Translations under genes and position numbers: made by a program
Source: an uncultured Dokdonia sp.
Lineage (GTDB): Bacteria; Bacteroidota; Bacteroidia; Flavobacteriales; Flavobacteriaceae
Assembly: GCF_947492815.1 (NCBI RefSeq)
Contig: NZ_CANLOB010000003.1
Location: 1 to 64,000, forward strand
Length of the DNA stretch: 64,000 nt
Reading direction: 5' to 3'
In this document: positions 1-9,614 of the stretch, one piece after another
How the letters are laid out: every line of letters begins with the position of its first letter
Position numbering within the stretch: position 1 is the first letter of the stretch
Notes under the pieces: model-generated
Databases searched by the model: none
The model's input: only the letters and a program-made list of their open reading frames with translations
Told to the model about the DNA's origin: nothing

Positions 1-1703
1 CAAGCAATGCTATAGAAGAAGCCTTGGTTGCGATATGGCAAGATTTATTGAATCAAGAACAAGTAGGGGTTACAGATAATTTCTTCGAACTAGGAGGAGA
101 TTCTATTATTGTTATTCAAGTAGTAAGTAGAGCTAAGAAAAAAGGATATCAAGTACAAGTACAAGACTTATTTGATTATCAAACTATCGAAGAGCTTGCC
201 GTTGCTATAGAAGAAAATAATAAAGAACTTAATACAGCAGAACAAGGAGTTTTAGAAGGAGAAGTTCCTATATCACCAATACAACAATGGTTTTTTGAAA
301 AAGGAGAAGAAACACTATCCCATTTTAATCAAGCTATTCTTTTAGGAATCCAAAAAACGATATCCAAAGAAAAATTAGAAGAAGTTGTCAGCTTAATTTC
401 ACAACGTCATGATTCTTTACGATGTATCTATAAAAAAGAAGTCGTACAACAAGAAGAAGAATGGAAACAGTTTTATGGAACACCTACAGATTTATTTAGA
501 ACAGCATCTATAGCAAAAGATGTAAACCTTGAAGAAGCCATCACTTCTATTTGTACTACGTATCAAGAGTCATTGAATATTGAAACAGGTGATTTAGCTC
601 GATTTGTCCTTATCGAAACACCAGATTCTGAAACACATAATAGATTTTTTATGGTGTCACATCACTTAGCAATAGATGGTGTTTCATGGAGATTTATTAT
701 AGATGATCTAGAAAGTTTATTAAAAGAGACAACCATTGATAAAGAAACGTATTTAGGATATAAAACTAATTCATTTAGAGATTGGATACACAAACTGAAA
801 AACTTCACAGAGACCGAAGAAATTGAGGCACAATTAGAGTATTGGCAACAAATCAATACAAATTATACCCCAATTCCTACAGATCTTACTGCAGGAAAAC
901 CTACAAGAGAAACTATGCATACAGTAGAAGCTATTTTAAATGAAGAGTATACACAATGTTTATTGAAGGAAGTAAATACTGCCTATAATACAGAAATCAA
1001 TGATTTGATGTTGAGTGCATTACAAATCACCTTTGAAGAAGTCTTTGGTACACAACGTTTGGCATTAGGTTTTGAAGGTCATGGAAGAGAAAATATTTTT
1101 CCAGATATAGATCTTGCAGGTACTACAGGATGGTTTACAAATAAATACCCTGTTGTACTATCAAAAGAAAATGCAGTAGCAGATGGCGAAATTATTAAAT
1201 CTGTTAAAGAAGCATTACGTAAAATTCCAACCAAGGGAATGGGATATGGTTGTTTACGTTATTTACATCCTTCTGCAGAAATTCGTAATTCACTTAAAAA
1301 CTGTGGTTGGGATGTTGTCTTTAACTATTTGGGTCAAATTGATAATGTGCTAAGCCAAAGTACCAATTTTACTGCAGCTTCAGAGTATGCAGGTGAGCAT
1401 ATAACACCAAAAGCTTTATTAGAAGAAAAGTTTGTTGTAAAAGCAATTATTGTGGGTAATGCGCTAAGGATTTCTTGGGATTATTCGAAAGAGCAATATC
1501 AAGAAGAAACCGTTCAGAAACTAGCTAATACATATACCCAAAATTTAATACGCCTGATAGAACATTGTATCAATAAGGAAGTAAGTGAGGTAACGCCTTC
1601 TGATTTTGGATTGAGTAACGAATTAGATTTTAAAGAGTTTGATGAATTATTTGAATCAGAAACTCAAGAAAGCTCTAAAGATACAAGTGTCCTAAGATTT
1701 TAG
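1..1703 (+). CDS. NRPS, 3' fragment: PCP-epimerization (E) end of a synthetase
   Basis: This is the C-terminal end of a non-ribosomal peptide synthetase. The reading frame is open to the left edge (codons start at base 3), so the gene begins outside the window and the TTG at 24 is not a real start. Counting from that codon, a carrier domain comes first with LGGDS and its phosphopantetheine Ser at about residue 27. A C-family domain covers about 78-530. It carries HHLAIDGVSWR (213-223), EGHGRE (351-356) and NYLGQ (434-438), which are epimerization-domain signatures and not those of an LCL condensation domain. The upstream module, whose A domain is not visible, therefore delivers a D-configured residue. 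The protein ends in a short acidic tail that may dock with the next synthetase. The E-domain call is strong; the amino acid is unknown. Confidence 0.93.
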   Translation, partial: SNAIEEALVAIWQDLLNQEQVGVTDNFFELGGDSIIVIQVVSRAKKKGYQVQVQDLFDYQTIEELAVAIEENNKELNTAEQGVLEGEVPISPIQQWFFEKGEETLSHFNQAILLGIQKTISKEKLEEVVSLISQRHDSLRCIYKKEVVQQEEEWKQFYGTPTDLFRTASIAKDVNLEEAITSICTTYQESLNIETGDLARFVLIETPDSETHNRFFMVSHHLAIDGVSWRFIIDDLESLLKETTIDKETYLGYKTNSFRDWIHKLKNFTETEEIEAQLEYWQQINTNYTPIPTDLTAGKPTRETMHTVEAILNEEYTQCLLKEVNTAYNTEINDLMLSALQITFEEVFGTQRLALGFEGHGRENIFPDIDLAGTTGWFTNKYPVVLSKENAVADGEIIKSVKEALRKIPTKGMGYGCLRYLHPSAEIRNSLKNCGWDVVFNYLGQIDNVLSQSTNFTAASEYAGEHITPKALLEEKFVVKAIIVGNALRISWDYSKEQYQEETVQKLANTYTQNLIRLIEHCINKEVSEVTPSDFGLSNELDFKEFDELFESETQESSKDTSVLRF

Positions 1704-1778
1704 TCCTGAATATATAAAAAGATCAAACCTACGATGGCTTTTTACTAACAACTATTTTTTAACACTAATACTTTAATT

Positions 1779-1946
1779 ATGAAAGATACACGTAAAATAA
1801 ATAAGCTTATTGGATTAAAAAAGTCAACAGTTGCAAAACTGATTGTTCATGGAGATCCAATATTAGAAGGGGTTGTGCAACAAGTTGCATTACTAGAAGG
1901 AATAGTAGATAAAAAAGAATTTACAGCTGAATTATTGGATTATTAG
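1779..1946 (+). CDS. Small protein (55 aa) with a lanthipeptide-leader-like N-terminus
   Basis: A 55-codon frame runs from ATG at 1779 to TAG at 1944-1946, preceded by an A/T-rich leader typical of this window. The protein is basic at the start (MKDTRKINKL) and contains LKKSTVAKL, which resembles the LxLxKxTIxKL leader motif of Bacteroidota class I lanthipeptide and related RiPP precursors, including the two at 36233 and 36563. The C-terminal half is hydrophobic then acidic and has no Cys, so a lanthionine product is impossible. It lies between two NRPS genes on the same strand, in a gap of 475 bases, and is followed 12 bases later by a stable hairpin. It may be a leader-derived accessory peptide or an unrelated small helical protein. 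No function is assigned. That it is coding is likely but not certain. Confidence 0.5.
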   Translation: MKDTRKINKLIGLKKSTVAKLIVHGDPILEGVVQQVALLEGIVDKKEFTAELLDY

Positions 1947-1958
1947 CTTTTGAATATG

Positions 1959-1985
1959 GAGGCTTGATGCTATTCATCGAGTCTC
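1959..1985 (+). terminator. Hairpin after the 55-aa gene, possible terminator
   Basis: An 11-bp RNA stem (GAGGCTTGATG paired with CATCGAGTCTC, two G-U pairs) encloses a 5-base loop and starts 12 bases after the small gene's stop codon. The T-tract that follows is weak, so it could be a terminator or an mRNA-stabilising hairpin. Confidence 0.4.
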
Positions 1986-2063
1986 TGTATTTAAGAAGAT
2001 GGATTAGCTGTTCAAAACTCTTTAGAAGTGATAATTTTCATCTTTAATTCTAATGTTTCTGAG

Positions 2064-2083
2064 TACGCTTTCGCGAAAGCGTA
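2064..2083. repeat. 20-bp palindrome TACGCTTTCGCGAAAGCGTA, copy 1
   Basis: Perfect copy of the interspersed palindrome that recurs through the window. It lies between the small gene and the stand-alone condensation gene. Such palindromes are abundant in many flavobacterial genomes; the function is unknown. Confidence 0.95.
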
Positions 2084-2177
2084 TAAAAACACACCACTAT
2101 TACCTGTTTAAGGTATCATATCAAAAGATGTTGTATCGATCTTTCCATAACATCATTAATTTTTTAATACAAAACCT

Positions 2178-3449
2178 ATGAAATTACCAGTATCCTACCA
2201 TCAACAGAGGATGTGGTTTATAGACCATTTTGAGAGAGATTATCTCTATGAAGGAGGTCCTGTATATCACAATATACCGTTATGTTTTACGGTACATGAA
2301 AATGTAAGTATTCCGATACTACAAAATGCATTTAAGCAATTGGTAAATCGACATGCTATTTTAAGAACTAAAATAGTAAGAAAAGGGGATCAGATTTTTC
2401 AAGTTATTACAGAACCAGATGACGCTACAATTTTTAAATTATTTAAAGAAATAAGTGATGTAAAAGAGCACCAAGAAGAACTTAGAAAGGTCTCATTTGA
2501 TTTTGAAAATGAGTTATTGTTAAAAGGATTTTATGAGCAAAAAGAAAATCAAACAACAGTATTGTTTGTAATGCATCATACTCTTGTAGATCGATATAGT
2601 CTTAGAATTCTAAAAGAAGATTTTCTAAGTTATGTAAATGCACCTGAAGATACTTTAGGATTTACAATGCAATACAAAGATTTTTCAGAATGGCAACAAG
2701 CTATAGACCCTTATGAGACAGAATTGCAGGTAGCATATTGGAGAAAGCAATTGTCAGATATTCAAGTATTATATCTTCCTGAAGATGTAAAGCGTGTTCC
2801 AGTACATATTTATGAGACCGCAACGAGAGTGTTTTCTTATGATAAAGATACATTACAATCTTTTGCAGCATTAGAAGGAACAACAGTTCATATGGCTAGT
2901 TTGGCGGCTTATAAAAAGGCTTTAGCTAAATTTTCAGAACTTTCAGATATCGTTATAGGTACATTAATGAACATGCGAAATAATCTTACAGAAACTACTG
3001 TAGGACCTATAGAAAATCTTGTTGTATTAAGATCGGTAATTGAAAATGAAATGACACTTTCTGAGGCCTGTACTGTTGTAAAAAATACATGGGAGACTGC
3101 AGAAAAAAATAAAGGGATTCCTTTTGATAAGCTAGTGGTGGAAATTAATCCTCAAAAAGACATGAGTAGAACCGCTTTGTTTGATGTATTGTACCTCTAT
3201 GATGATTATAATGTCGTAGTTGAAGGTGAAAATCTACCAGGTCATCACAAAAACCAAGGACTGGGGAAATACGACCTCAACCTTTTGGTACAAGAAAAAG
3301 AAGACACCTATGAATTTATACTCACGTATAATGATTTATACTTTGAATCTGATACGATAGCTTCTTTTTTACAAATTCTAGAAGATATTCTCAATACGGC
3401 TACACAACATCAGGATGCAGGTGCCTTACGAGGCATTGCCGTATTCTAA
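2178..3449 (+). CDS. Stand-alone NRPS condensation-domain protein
   Basis: The 423 residues form a single condensation (C) domain with nothing fused to it. The N-terminus has the C1 motif (YHQQRMWF) at residue 6, RHAILRT follows near 56, and the His motif reads HHTLVDR (133-139). Both His and the Asp of HHxxxDG are kept, but the Gly is replaced by Arg. Free C domains usually load or link a carrier-bound acyl group to an amine, or act on a carrier in trans. It sits between a PCP-E terminus and a synthetase that already starts with its own C domain, so it is surplus to a simple colinear scheme. It might acylate the peptide, form an ester, or be a non-catalytic partner. The family is certain; the role is inferred. 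Confidence 0.88.
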   Translation: MKLPVSYHQQRMWFIDHFERDYLYEGGPVYHNIPLCFTVHENVSIPILQNAFKQLVNRHAILRTKIVRKGDQIFQVITEPDDATIFKLFKEISDVKEHQEELRKVSFDFENELLLKGFYEQKENQTTVLFVMHHTLVDRYSLRILKEDFLSYVNAPEDTLGFTMQYKDFSEWQQAIDPYETELQVAYWRKQLSDIQVLYLPEDVKRVPVHIYETATRVFSYDKDTLQSFAALEGTTVHMASLAAYKKALAKFSELSDIVIGTLMNMRNNLTETTVGPIENLVVLRSVIENEMTLSEACTVVKNTWETAEKNKGIPFDKLVVEINPQKDMSRTALFDVLYLYDDYNVVVEGENLPGHHKNQGLGKYDLNLLVQEKEDTYEFILTYNDLYFESDTIASFLQILEDILNTATQHQDAGALRGIAVF

Positions 3450-3481
3450 TTTCATTTTTTAACCACATCAACAATCAAAAA

Positions 3482-3509
3482 GATATCATTATGATGAAAT
3501 AATGATGTC
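3482..3509 (+). other. Intergenic hairpin between two NRPS genes
   Basis: An 11-bp stem (GATATCATTAT with ATAATGATGTC, one G-U) closes a 6-base loop in the 87-base gap before the next synthetase gene. There is no T-tract, so it is more likely an mRNA processing or stability element than a strong terminator. Confidence 0.35.
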
Positions 3510-3536
3510 CATACAGGAAAAGATATTATTATAATC

Positions 3537-6500
3537 ATGGAAAAGTTTATTAAACAATTAAAAAGCCTTGGATTACAACTTAAGGTGAATGGACAAGATT
3601 TACTCTTATTAGGAAAAGAAGGAAAGCTGACATCTGAAGATATTAAAATGATCACCAATAGACCAGATATCACTTCTTTTATCAAAGAGAATAAAGCAGC
3701 TATTATTGCTTATTTAAAGAAAGAAGATTTTAAATTAGATAGAAAAAATATTTCATCTATGTATGGCTTAAGTCCAGTACAAGAAGGAATTCTTTTCCAT
3801 AGCACCTATTTATATAATAGTGAAGCAAAAGGGAATACTACGTATCATACACAGTTTGATGTGGGATTTTCTTCAAAGCTTGATGTCGAAATGTTTAAAA
3901 AGGCGTGGCAATATGTGATTAATAATCATACAATTCTTAGAACAGGATTTATCTATGATAAAGTAAATGTTCCTATTCAGTTTGTAAATAAAGAGGTAGA
4001 AGTCCCTTTACGATTTGTAGATCTAACGAAAGAATCAGATAGTGTAAAAGAGACTACTTATAAAGCACTTAAGGATGAAGATAGGTTTAAAGATTTTAGT
4101 TTTACAAACCCTCCATTAATGCGTATTACAATTGTCAAATTTGATGAAAGCACCTATAAAATGATCTGGACAAAACATCACGTTTTATGGGATGGTTGGT
4201 CCGGACAAGTGATTATACAAGAAGTGATAGGAGCTTATACAAGTCTTATGCATGAAGTAGCACTTCCAGTACAAGAAGAAGATAAGTATGAAGATTTTAT
4301 CAATTATATAAAGTCAATAGATTCTTTTAAAGAAAAAGCTTTTTGGAAATCTTACATGCAGGATTTTAATGAACCTACATTACTTCCTTTCTGTAAAGCA
4401 TCTCATGAGCGTAATAAAGGAAAAGGAGCCTATCAACGTATCACTATTGATTTTGATAAAGAACTCACACAAAAAATAAGTAATTATTCAAAATCACAAC
4501 ATGTTACGGCAAATACGCTAACACAAGCTGTATGGGCGATGCTTTTAGCTAAATATACAGGGCGTAAAGATGTGGTATATGGAGTTACTGTTTCTGGTCG
4601 TCCGGCAGAATTGAATTATGATAGTAAAGTTGGATTATATATTAATACGATTCCGTTAAGAGCAAAAATAGAAGATAGTCAGACCATTTCTGATTTCTTA
4701 GCAACTCTTCAAAAAACTTCGGTTGAAGCTAGAAATTTCCAACATACGTCACTGAATAAAATTCAACAATGGAATGAAATAAAAGGAGATTGCTTTGATT
4801 CATTATTATCGTTTACAAATTACCCTTCTAAAGGAGGTGACGGTAATCAAAAACCCGTATTAGAAATTGATAGTGTCAATGTAAAAGAGAATAATAATTA
4901 CCTACTCTCTATACAACCTATGTTAAAGGAAAAGTTAGTTATTGATTTTACCTTTAATAGCTCTATAATGGAAGCAGCATACGTAGAAATGCTCACAGCA
5001 CATTTTAGAACTGCTTTATGTGAAATAGTAGCAGGAAATGTAACGACTATTCAAGATCTTAATGTGCTTAGTAAGGAAGATGGGGTAGCACTTACAGAGA
5101 CATATAATACTTCTGATATAGGATATTCAAAAGAAAAAAATATTGTTGATATTTTTGAAGAAAGAGCTATTGCTGCTCCAGATGCTATTGCAGTATCTAT
5201 AAATGGAGAAACCTTGAGTTACCAAACATTAAATGAAAAAGCAAATCAACTTGCACGATATTTACAAGAACAAGGCGTCGGGCCTGAAAAGATGGTGGGT
5301 ATGTGTATCCATCGTTCTTTAGAAATGATTGTAGGCATATTAGGAATCTTAAAAGCAGGAGGGGCATATGTGCCTATTGACCCTGAATATCCCGCCGAAC
5401 GTATTAATTATATTCTAAATGATATAAATTCTAATATAGTTCTTGTAAGTACTAAGAGTGCTAATAGTGTCAAATTGGAAGATCAACGTACGATCATAAA
5501 TCTAGATCAAATTGAATCAGATATTGCTACTTATGATGAGTCAAATCTAAATATAGCTTTTCCACTATCTAATCTTGCATATGTAATCTATACATCAGGA
5601 ACAACAGGGCTACCTAAAGGAGTTTTGTTAGAACACGAAAATGTAGTGAGATTATTCTTTACAGAACAACCATTGTTTGATTTTAATCAACAAGATGTAT
5701 GGTGTTTATTCCATTCTTATTGTTTTGACTTTTCTGTGTGGGAGATTTTTGGAGCGTTATTATATGGTGGAAAATTAGTCATTGTTCCAGAACTAGTAGC
5801 AAAAGATACCAAAGCTTTTGTAGCACTATTATCTGAAGAAAAGGTGACAGTTCTTAATCAAACACCATCGGCATTTAATGCATTACAAGAAGAAATAACA
5901 AATATGCGTCCATCTATGGATGTGCGTTATGTAATATTTGGAGGAGAGGCACTTACGCCTAGAGCCTTAAAGCCTTGGATAGCGCAGTATCCAGATTGTA
6001 AACTCATTAATATGTATGGTATTACAGAAACAACGGTACACGTAACTTTTAAAGAAATTGGAGCCCGAGAGATTGAGCTTAATATCAGTGATATTGGAAA
6101 GCCTATTCCTACGATGAGTTGTTATATTCTAGATGAAAACTTATCGTTGGTTCCTATGGGAGTTGCTGGCGAATTGTATGTTTCTGGGGCAGGAGTTGCA
6201 AGAGGATATTTAAATCGTCCAGAACTTTCTGAAGAACGATTTATGACAAATCCCTTTAATCCTAAAGAAAGAGTATATAAAACGGGAGATGTAGCAAAAC
6301 GATTACCTAGTGGAGATATAGAATACTTAGGAAGGAATGACAAGCAAATAAAAATTAGAGGATTTAGAATAGAGCTTGGAGAAATTGAAACAGCTTTAAA
6401 TGCATGTCCATATGCAAATCAAGCCACAGTAATTGTACATGAAGATACGTATTATTGTAAAGAGTTAGTCGCTTATGTAGTACTTAAAGATACCTTTACA

Positions 6501-8327
6501 TTAGATGATTTTAAAGAGTTCTTGTCAGAAAATTTACCTAAATACATGGTACCTTCTATTTGTATGGTATTAGATGAAATGCCATTAACATCTAATGGGA
6601 AAATTAATAAAAAAGCATTGCCAAAAGTAACTACTCAGGGAAGAGATTCAGAAGGATATGTAGCACCAAGAAATACAAATGAAGAGCAACTCGTTACTAT
6701 CTGGAAAGAAATTTTAGACAGACAACGTATAGGTGTTTTAGATAACTTCTTTGAATTTGGAGGACATAGTCTTAAACTCACGAGACTCATTACTCGTTAT
6801 CATAAAGAGTATGGAATTAAATTAGAGTTAAGAGATCTCTTTATAAACAAAACAATTGAAGAGCATTGTAATCTGTTGTTTGAGACAGAAACTGAAAAAG
6901 AAACTATCATTCAGAAAATAAAACCTGTAGAAAATCAGACCAATTATACACTTTCAAGCGCACAATATCGTATGTGGATTTTAAGTCAGTCTGAAGAAAG
7001 CAATATTTCTTACAATATGCCTGCGCATCTTGTTCTGGAAGGAAGTTATGATATACCATCTCTTAAAAAAGCAATATATGCTGTGATAAATCGCCATGAA
7101 ACCTTGCGAACAGTATTTAAAAGAGATGAGAATTCTGAAGTGAGACAATGGATATTAACGCCTGAAGAAATAGAATTTACGATACAAGAACATGATTTTA
7201 GAGGTGTTGATAATGTAGAAAATGTCATCGCTGAGTATATGAGTAATGATGCTTTACAAGCATTTGATTTGGAAAAAGGGCCTCTTTTAAGAATTGCTTT
7301 ATTACAGTTATCAGATAGTGATTATGTTTTCTATTATAATATACATCACATTATCGGAGACGGTGTCTCAAAAAGTATTTTAAAGAGAGATGTATTAACG
7401 TATTATAATGCGTTTAAAAATAATACAGAAGTAACATTACCAACATTAGAAATTCAATATAAAGATTTTGCAGCTTGGCAAAAACAACAGTTAGAAAATG
7501 GTGCTTTTGATGATCATAAAAAGTATTGGTTACAAAAACTTTCTGGAGATAAAGCAACATTAGATCTTCCTAGTCAAAAAGTAAGGCCAAAAGTAAAAAC
7601 AAATAACGGTCAGACATTACGTACGTTAATTTCAGATACATTAACAGATGCATTGTCAACATATTGTAAAACAAACGGAGGAACTTTATTTACAGGAATA
7701 CTTACTGTTTGGAATATCTTATTGTATAGATATACAAACCAAAAAGATATTATAATTGGTTCTCCAATAGCTGGGAGAGACCATGTAGATTTAGAAAATC
7801 AAATTGGTCTTTATTTTAATAACATGGTTATTAGAAATCAAATGATTCCAGAAGAAAATTTTGATCAAACATTTTCCAAAGTAAATGAATGTATGTTTGA
7901 AAATACCAAACATCAAATGTATCCTTTTGATAATCTTATAGATGATTTAAATATAAAAGGAGATACGAGTCGTAACCCTTTGTATGATGTGATGCTTTCG
8001 TATCATAATACAGGAGAAAATGATAAAAATATAAAGCTTACTCAGCAAGAAATTGATCAAATCATAGTTCAAGATCAAAGAGGAGCAAAGCTAGATTTGC
8101 TTATCAATTTTAAAGAAATAGGAAACTATTTATACTTTGATATTAATTACAATACAGACTTATATAATCAAAGTTCAATTCAAGTGTTAATGAACGACTT
8201 TAAACACTTATTATCACAATTATTAAAAAATAGACAAGAAAAAATAAGTGATGTTGACTTCCAAAAAGAGACGAAACAACACCTTAGAAATCTTAACGTG
8301 AGTAAATTCAAACTTGTCAAAAAATAA
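3537..8327 (+). CDS. NRPS: TubC-type docking-C-A(Thr)-PCP-C
   Basis: This 1596-residue synthetase extends the peptide by one residue. Residues 1-66 are a TubC-like N-terminal docking domain. C1 (about 75-500) starts with LSPVQEG and has HHVLWDGWS (214-222), a pattern common in C domains that accept a D-residue, which fits the E domain upstream. The A domain (about 536-1030) has YTSGTTGLPKG at 685. Its specificity positions, aligned by eye to GrsA, read DFWNIGMVHK, the classical threonine code. The carrier domain has GGHS with Ser1078. A second C domain (about 1130-1560, HHIIGDG at 1270) ends the protein and would hand over to the next gene. There is no E or TE domain. The Thr call rests on manual alignment but matches the code exactly. 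Confidence 0.95.
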   Translation: MEKFIKQLKSLGLQLKVNGQDLLLLGKEGKLTSEDIKMITNRPDITSFIKENKAAIIAYLKKEDFKLDRKNISSMYGLSPVQEGILFHSTYLYNSEAKGNTTYHTQFDVGFSSKLDVEMFKKAWQYVINNHTILRTGFIYDKVNVPIQFVNKEVEVPLRFVDLTKESDSVKETTYKALKDEDRFKDFSFTNPPLMRITIVKFDESTYKMIWTKHHVLWDGWSGQVIIQEVIGAYTSLMHEVALPVQEEDKYEDFINYIKSIDSFKEKAFWKSYMQDFNEPTLLPFCKASHERNKGKGAYQRITIDFDKELTQKISNYSKSQHVTANTLTQAVWAMLLAKYTGRKDVVYGVTVSGRPAELNYDSKVGLYINTIPLRAKIEDSQTISDFLATLQKTSVEARNFQHTSLNKIQQWNEIKGDCFDSLLSFTNYPSKGGDGNQKPVLEIDSVNVKENNNYLLSIQPMLKEKLVIDFTFNSSIMEAAYVEMLTAHFRTALCEIVAGNVTTIQDLNVLSKEDGVALTETYNTSDIGYSKEKNIVDIFEERAIAAPDAIAVSINGETLSYQTLNEKANQLARYLQEQGVGPEKMVGMCIHRSLEMIVGILGILKAGGAYVPIDPEYPAERINYILNDINSNIVLVSTKSANSVKLEDQRTIINLDQIESDIATYDESNLNIAFPLSNLAYVIYTSGTTGLPKGVLLEHENVVRLFFTEQPLFDFNQQDVWCLFHSYCFDFSVWEIFGALLYGGKLVIVPELVAKDTKAFVALLSEEKVTVLNQTPSAFNALQEEITNMRPSMDVRYVIFGGEALTPRALKPWIAQYPDCKLINMYGITETTVHVTFKEIGAREIELNISDIGKPIPTMSCYILDENLSLVPMGVAGELYVSGAGVARGYLNRPELSEERFMTNPFNPKERVYKTGDVAKRLPSGDIEYLGRNDKQIKIRGFRIELGEIETALNACPYANQATVIVHEDTYYCKELVAYVVLKDTFTLDDFKEFLSENLPKYMVPSICMVLDEMPLTSNGKINKKALPKVTTQGRDSEGYVAPRNTNEEQLVTIWKEILDRQRIGVLDNFFEFGGHSLKLTRLITRYHKEYGIKLELRDLFINKTIEEHCNLLFETETEKETIIQKIKPVENQTNYTLSSAQYRMWILSQSEESNISYNMPAHLVLEGSYDIPSLKKAIYAVINRHETLRTVFKRDENSEVRQWILTPEEIEFTIQEHDFRGVDNVENVIAEYMSNDALQAFDLEKGPLLRIALLQLSDSDYVFYYNIHHIIGDGVSKSILKRDVLTYYNAFKNNTEVTLPTLEIQYKDFAAWQKQQLENGAFDDHKKYWLQKLSGDKATLDLPSQKVRPKVKTNNGQTLRTLISDTLTDALSTYCKTNGGTLFTGILTVWNILLYRYTNQKDIIIGSPIAGRDHVDLENQIGLYFNNMVIRNQMIPEENFDQTFSKVNECMFENTKHQMYPFDNLIDDLNIKGDTSRNPLYDVMLSYHNTGENDKNIKLTQQEIDQIIVQDQRGAKLDLLINFKEIGNYLYFDINYNTDLYNQSSIQVLMNDFKHLLSQLLKNRQEKISDVDFQKETKQHLRNLNVSKFKLVKK

Positions 8328-8436
8328 TGACATCTATTGCAACTTGTAGCAATCGAGACACATGCAATGATTTATTTATAGGCAAATAGACTATATGTAC
8401 ACTTTTACTACGCATATAGTGTGTATGATGGTTAGG

Positions 8437-8456
8437 TACGCTTTCGCGAAAGCGTA
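8437..8456. repeat. 20-bp palindrome, copy 2
   Basis: Perfect copy of TACGCTTTCGCGAAAGCGTA in the 219-base gap between the Thr synthetase and the dioxygenase gene. It extends by one more matched pair (G...C) on each side. Confidence 0.95.
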
Positions 8457-8546
8457 CTCAGCCTGCCTTAAACTGATACCAATAAACATAGATATTTCTA
8501 ACAGCAAATCGTGCAGTAACATTACTGTATGTAAAAACATAAGGTT

Positions 8547-9539
8547 ATGATAAGTAGTATACAAAAGTTAAAGAGTATAAAAGCTCAAAAAGTAACAAAG
8601 AATCCAACAGTAAACTGTACTGTATGGTCTGAAGAAAAAGGATTTCCATTAGTTGTAAAACCTTCTACTGCTGGAATGCAATTGAACGATTGGGTGGCAG
8701 CTAATAGAATTGAGTTTGAAAATAAAGTAAAAAAATATGGAGCTATTCTTTTTAGAGGTTTTCATATCAATACCGTAGAGAAATTTGAAAAATTCAGTAA
8801 ACTTTATGCCGAAACGCCATTAGAATATAACTTAAGATCATCTCCTAGATATTCTGTAGGAAAAAATGTATATCATACTACTACATATCCTAAAGAATAT
8901 AGTATTGAGATGCATAGCGAAAGTTCTTATGCGCCTAATCATCCTAGTAATATTGTATTCTGTTGTATAGATCCAGCAGATCAAAGAGGAGAAACTCCAA
9001 TAGCAGATAATAAAAAAGTATTACACTATTTAAGTGATACTACCCGAAAAAAGTTTCAAGAAAAAGGAGTAAAATATGTTAGAAATCTAAATGAGGCTTT
9101 TGGGTTATCCTGGCAAGAAGTTTTTCAAACAGAAGATAAGGAAGTAGTACAAGCAGAATGTGATGAGAAAGGAATTTCTTATGAGTGGAAAAGTGATGCA
9201 AACTTGGTATTAACATGGAATAAGAAAGCTATTTGGGAGCATCCAGTTACAGGAGAACAACTATGGTTTAATCATGCATATTTCTTTAATAAATATGCAT
9301 TGGAAGCGTCTTTCTTTAATCTTGTAGAAACAGATGATCAACTTCCGAATAATACCTTTTATGGAGATGGAAGTGAAATTTCCAAAGCAGAAATAGAAGA
9401 GATACGAGAAGCATACTCAAAAGCAACAGTAATCTTTCCTTGGGAGAAGGGGGATGTATTGTTTTTAGATAATATGCTCATGTCTCATGGAAGAAACCCT
9501 TACGAAGGCAGTAGGCAAATTATTGCATCACTATTCTAG
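8547..9539 (+). CDS. TauD/SyrP-like Fe(II)/2-oxoglutarate dioxygenase
   Basis: This 330-residue enzyme belongs to the TauD/clavaminate-synthase-like superfamily used by NRPS clusters to beta-hydroxylate amino acids. The metal-binding facial triad is visible as His123-x-Glu125 (MHSESSYAP) and the distal His314 (MSHGRNPYEGSRQ). Arg323 is placed to bind the 2-oxoglutarate carboxylate. Known relatives include SyrP (Asp on a carrier) and AsnO (free Asn). It lies directly between the Thr synthetase and the synthetase whose first A domain reads as Asn. Hydroxylation of Asn, free or carrier-bound, is the simplest inference, with Thr less likely. It has its own A-rich leader and is co-oriented with the NRPS genes. 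The superfamily call is strong; the substrate is inferred from position. Confidence 0.9.
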   Translation: MISSIQKLKSIKAQKVTKNPTVNCTVWSEEKGFPLVVKPSTAGMQLNDWVAANRIEFENKVKKYGAILFRGFHINTVEKFEKFSKLYAETPLEYNLRSSPRYSVGKNVYHTTTYPKEYSIEMHSESSYAPNHPSNIVFCCIDPADQRGETPIADNKKVLHYLSDTTRKKFQEKGVKYVRNLNEAFGLSWQEVFQTEDKEVVQAECDEKGISYEWKSDANLVLTWNKKAIWEHPVTGEQLWFNHAYFFNKYALEASFFNLVETDDQLPNNTFYGDGSEISKAEIEEIREAYSKATVIFPWEKGDVLFLDNMLMSHGRNPYEGSRQIIASLF

Positions 9540-9614
9540 TACAATAAAATAACTCATCATTGTTCTGTAGCATTCAGAACATTTAAAAGTATAACTAATT
9601 CAGATACCAATATC

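Noticed and set aside
8390..8420. ACTATATG...CATATAGT hairpin after the Thr synthetase
   Set aside because: The 8-bp AT-only stem has a 15-base loop, which is expected by chance in DNA of this composition.
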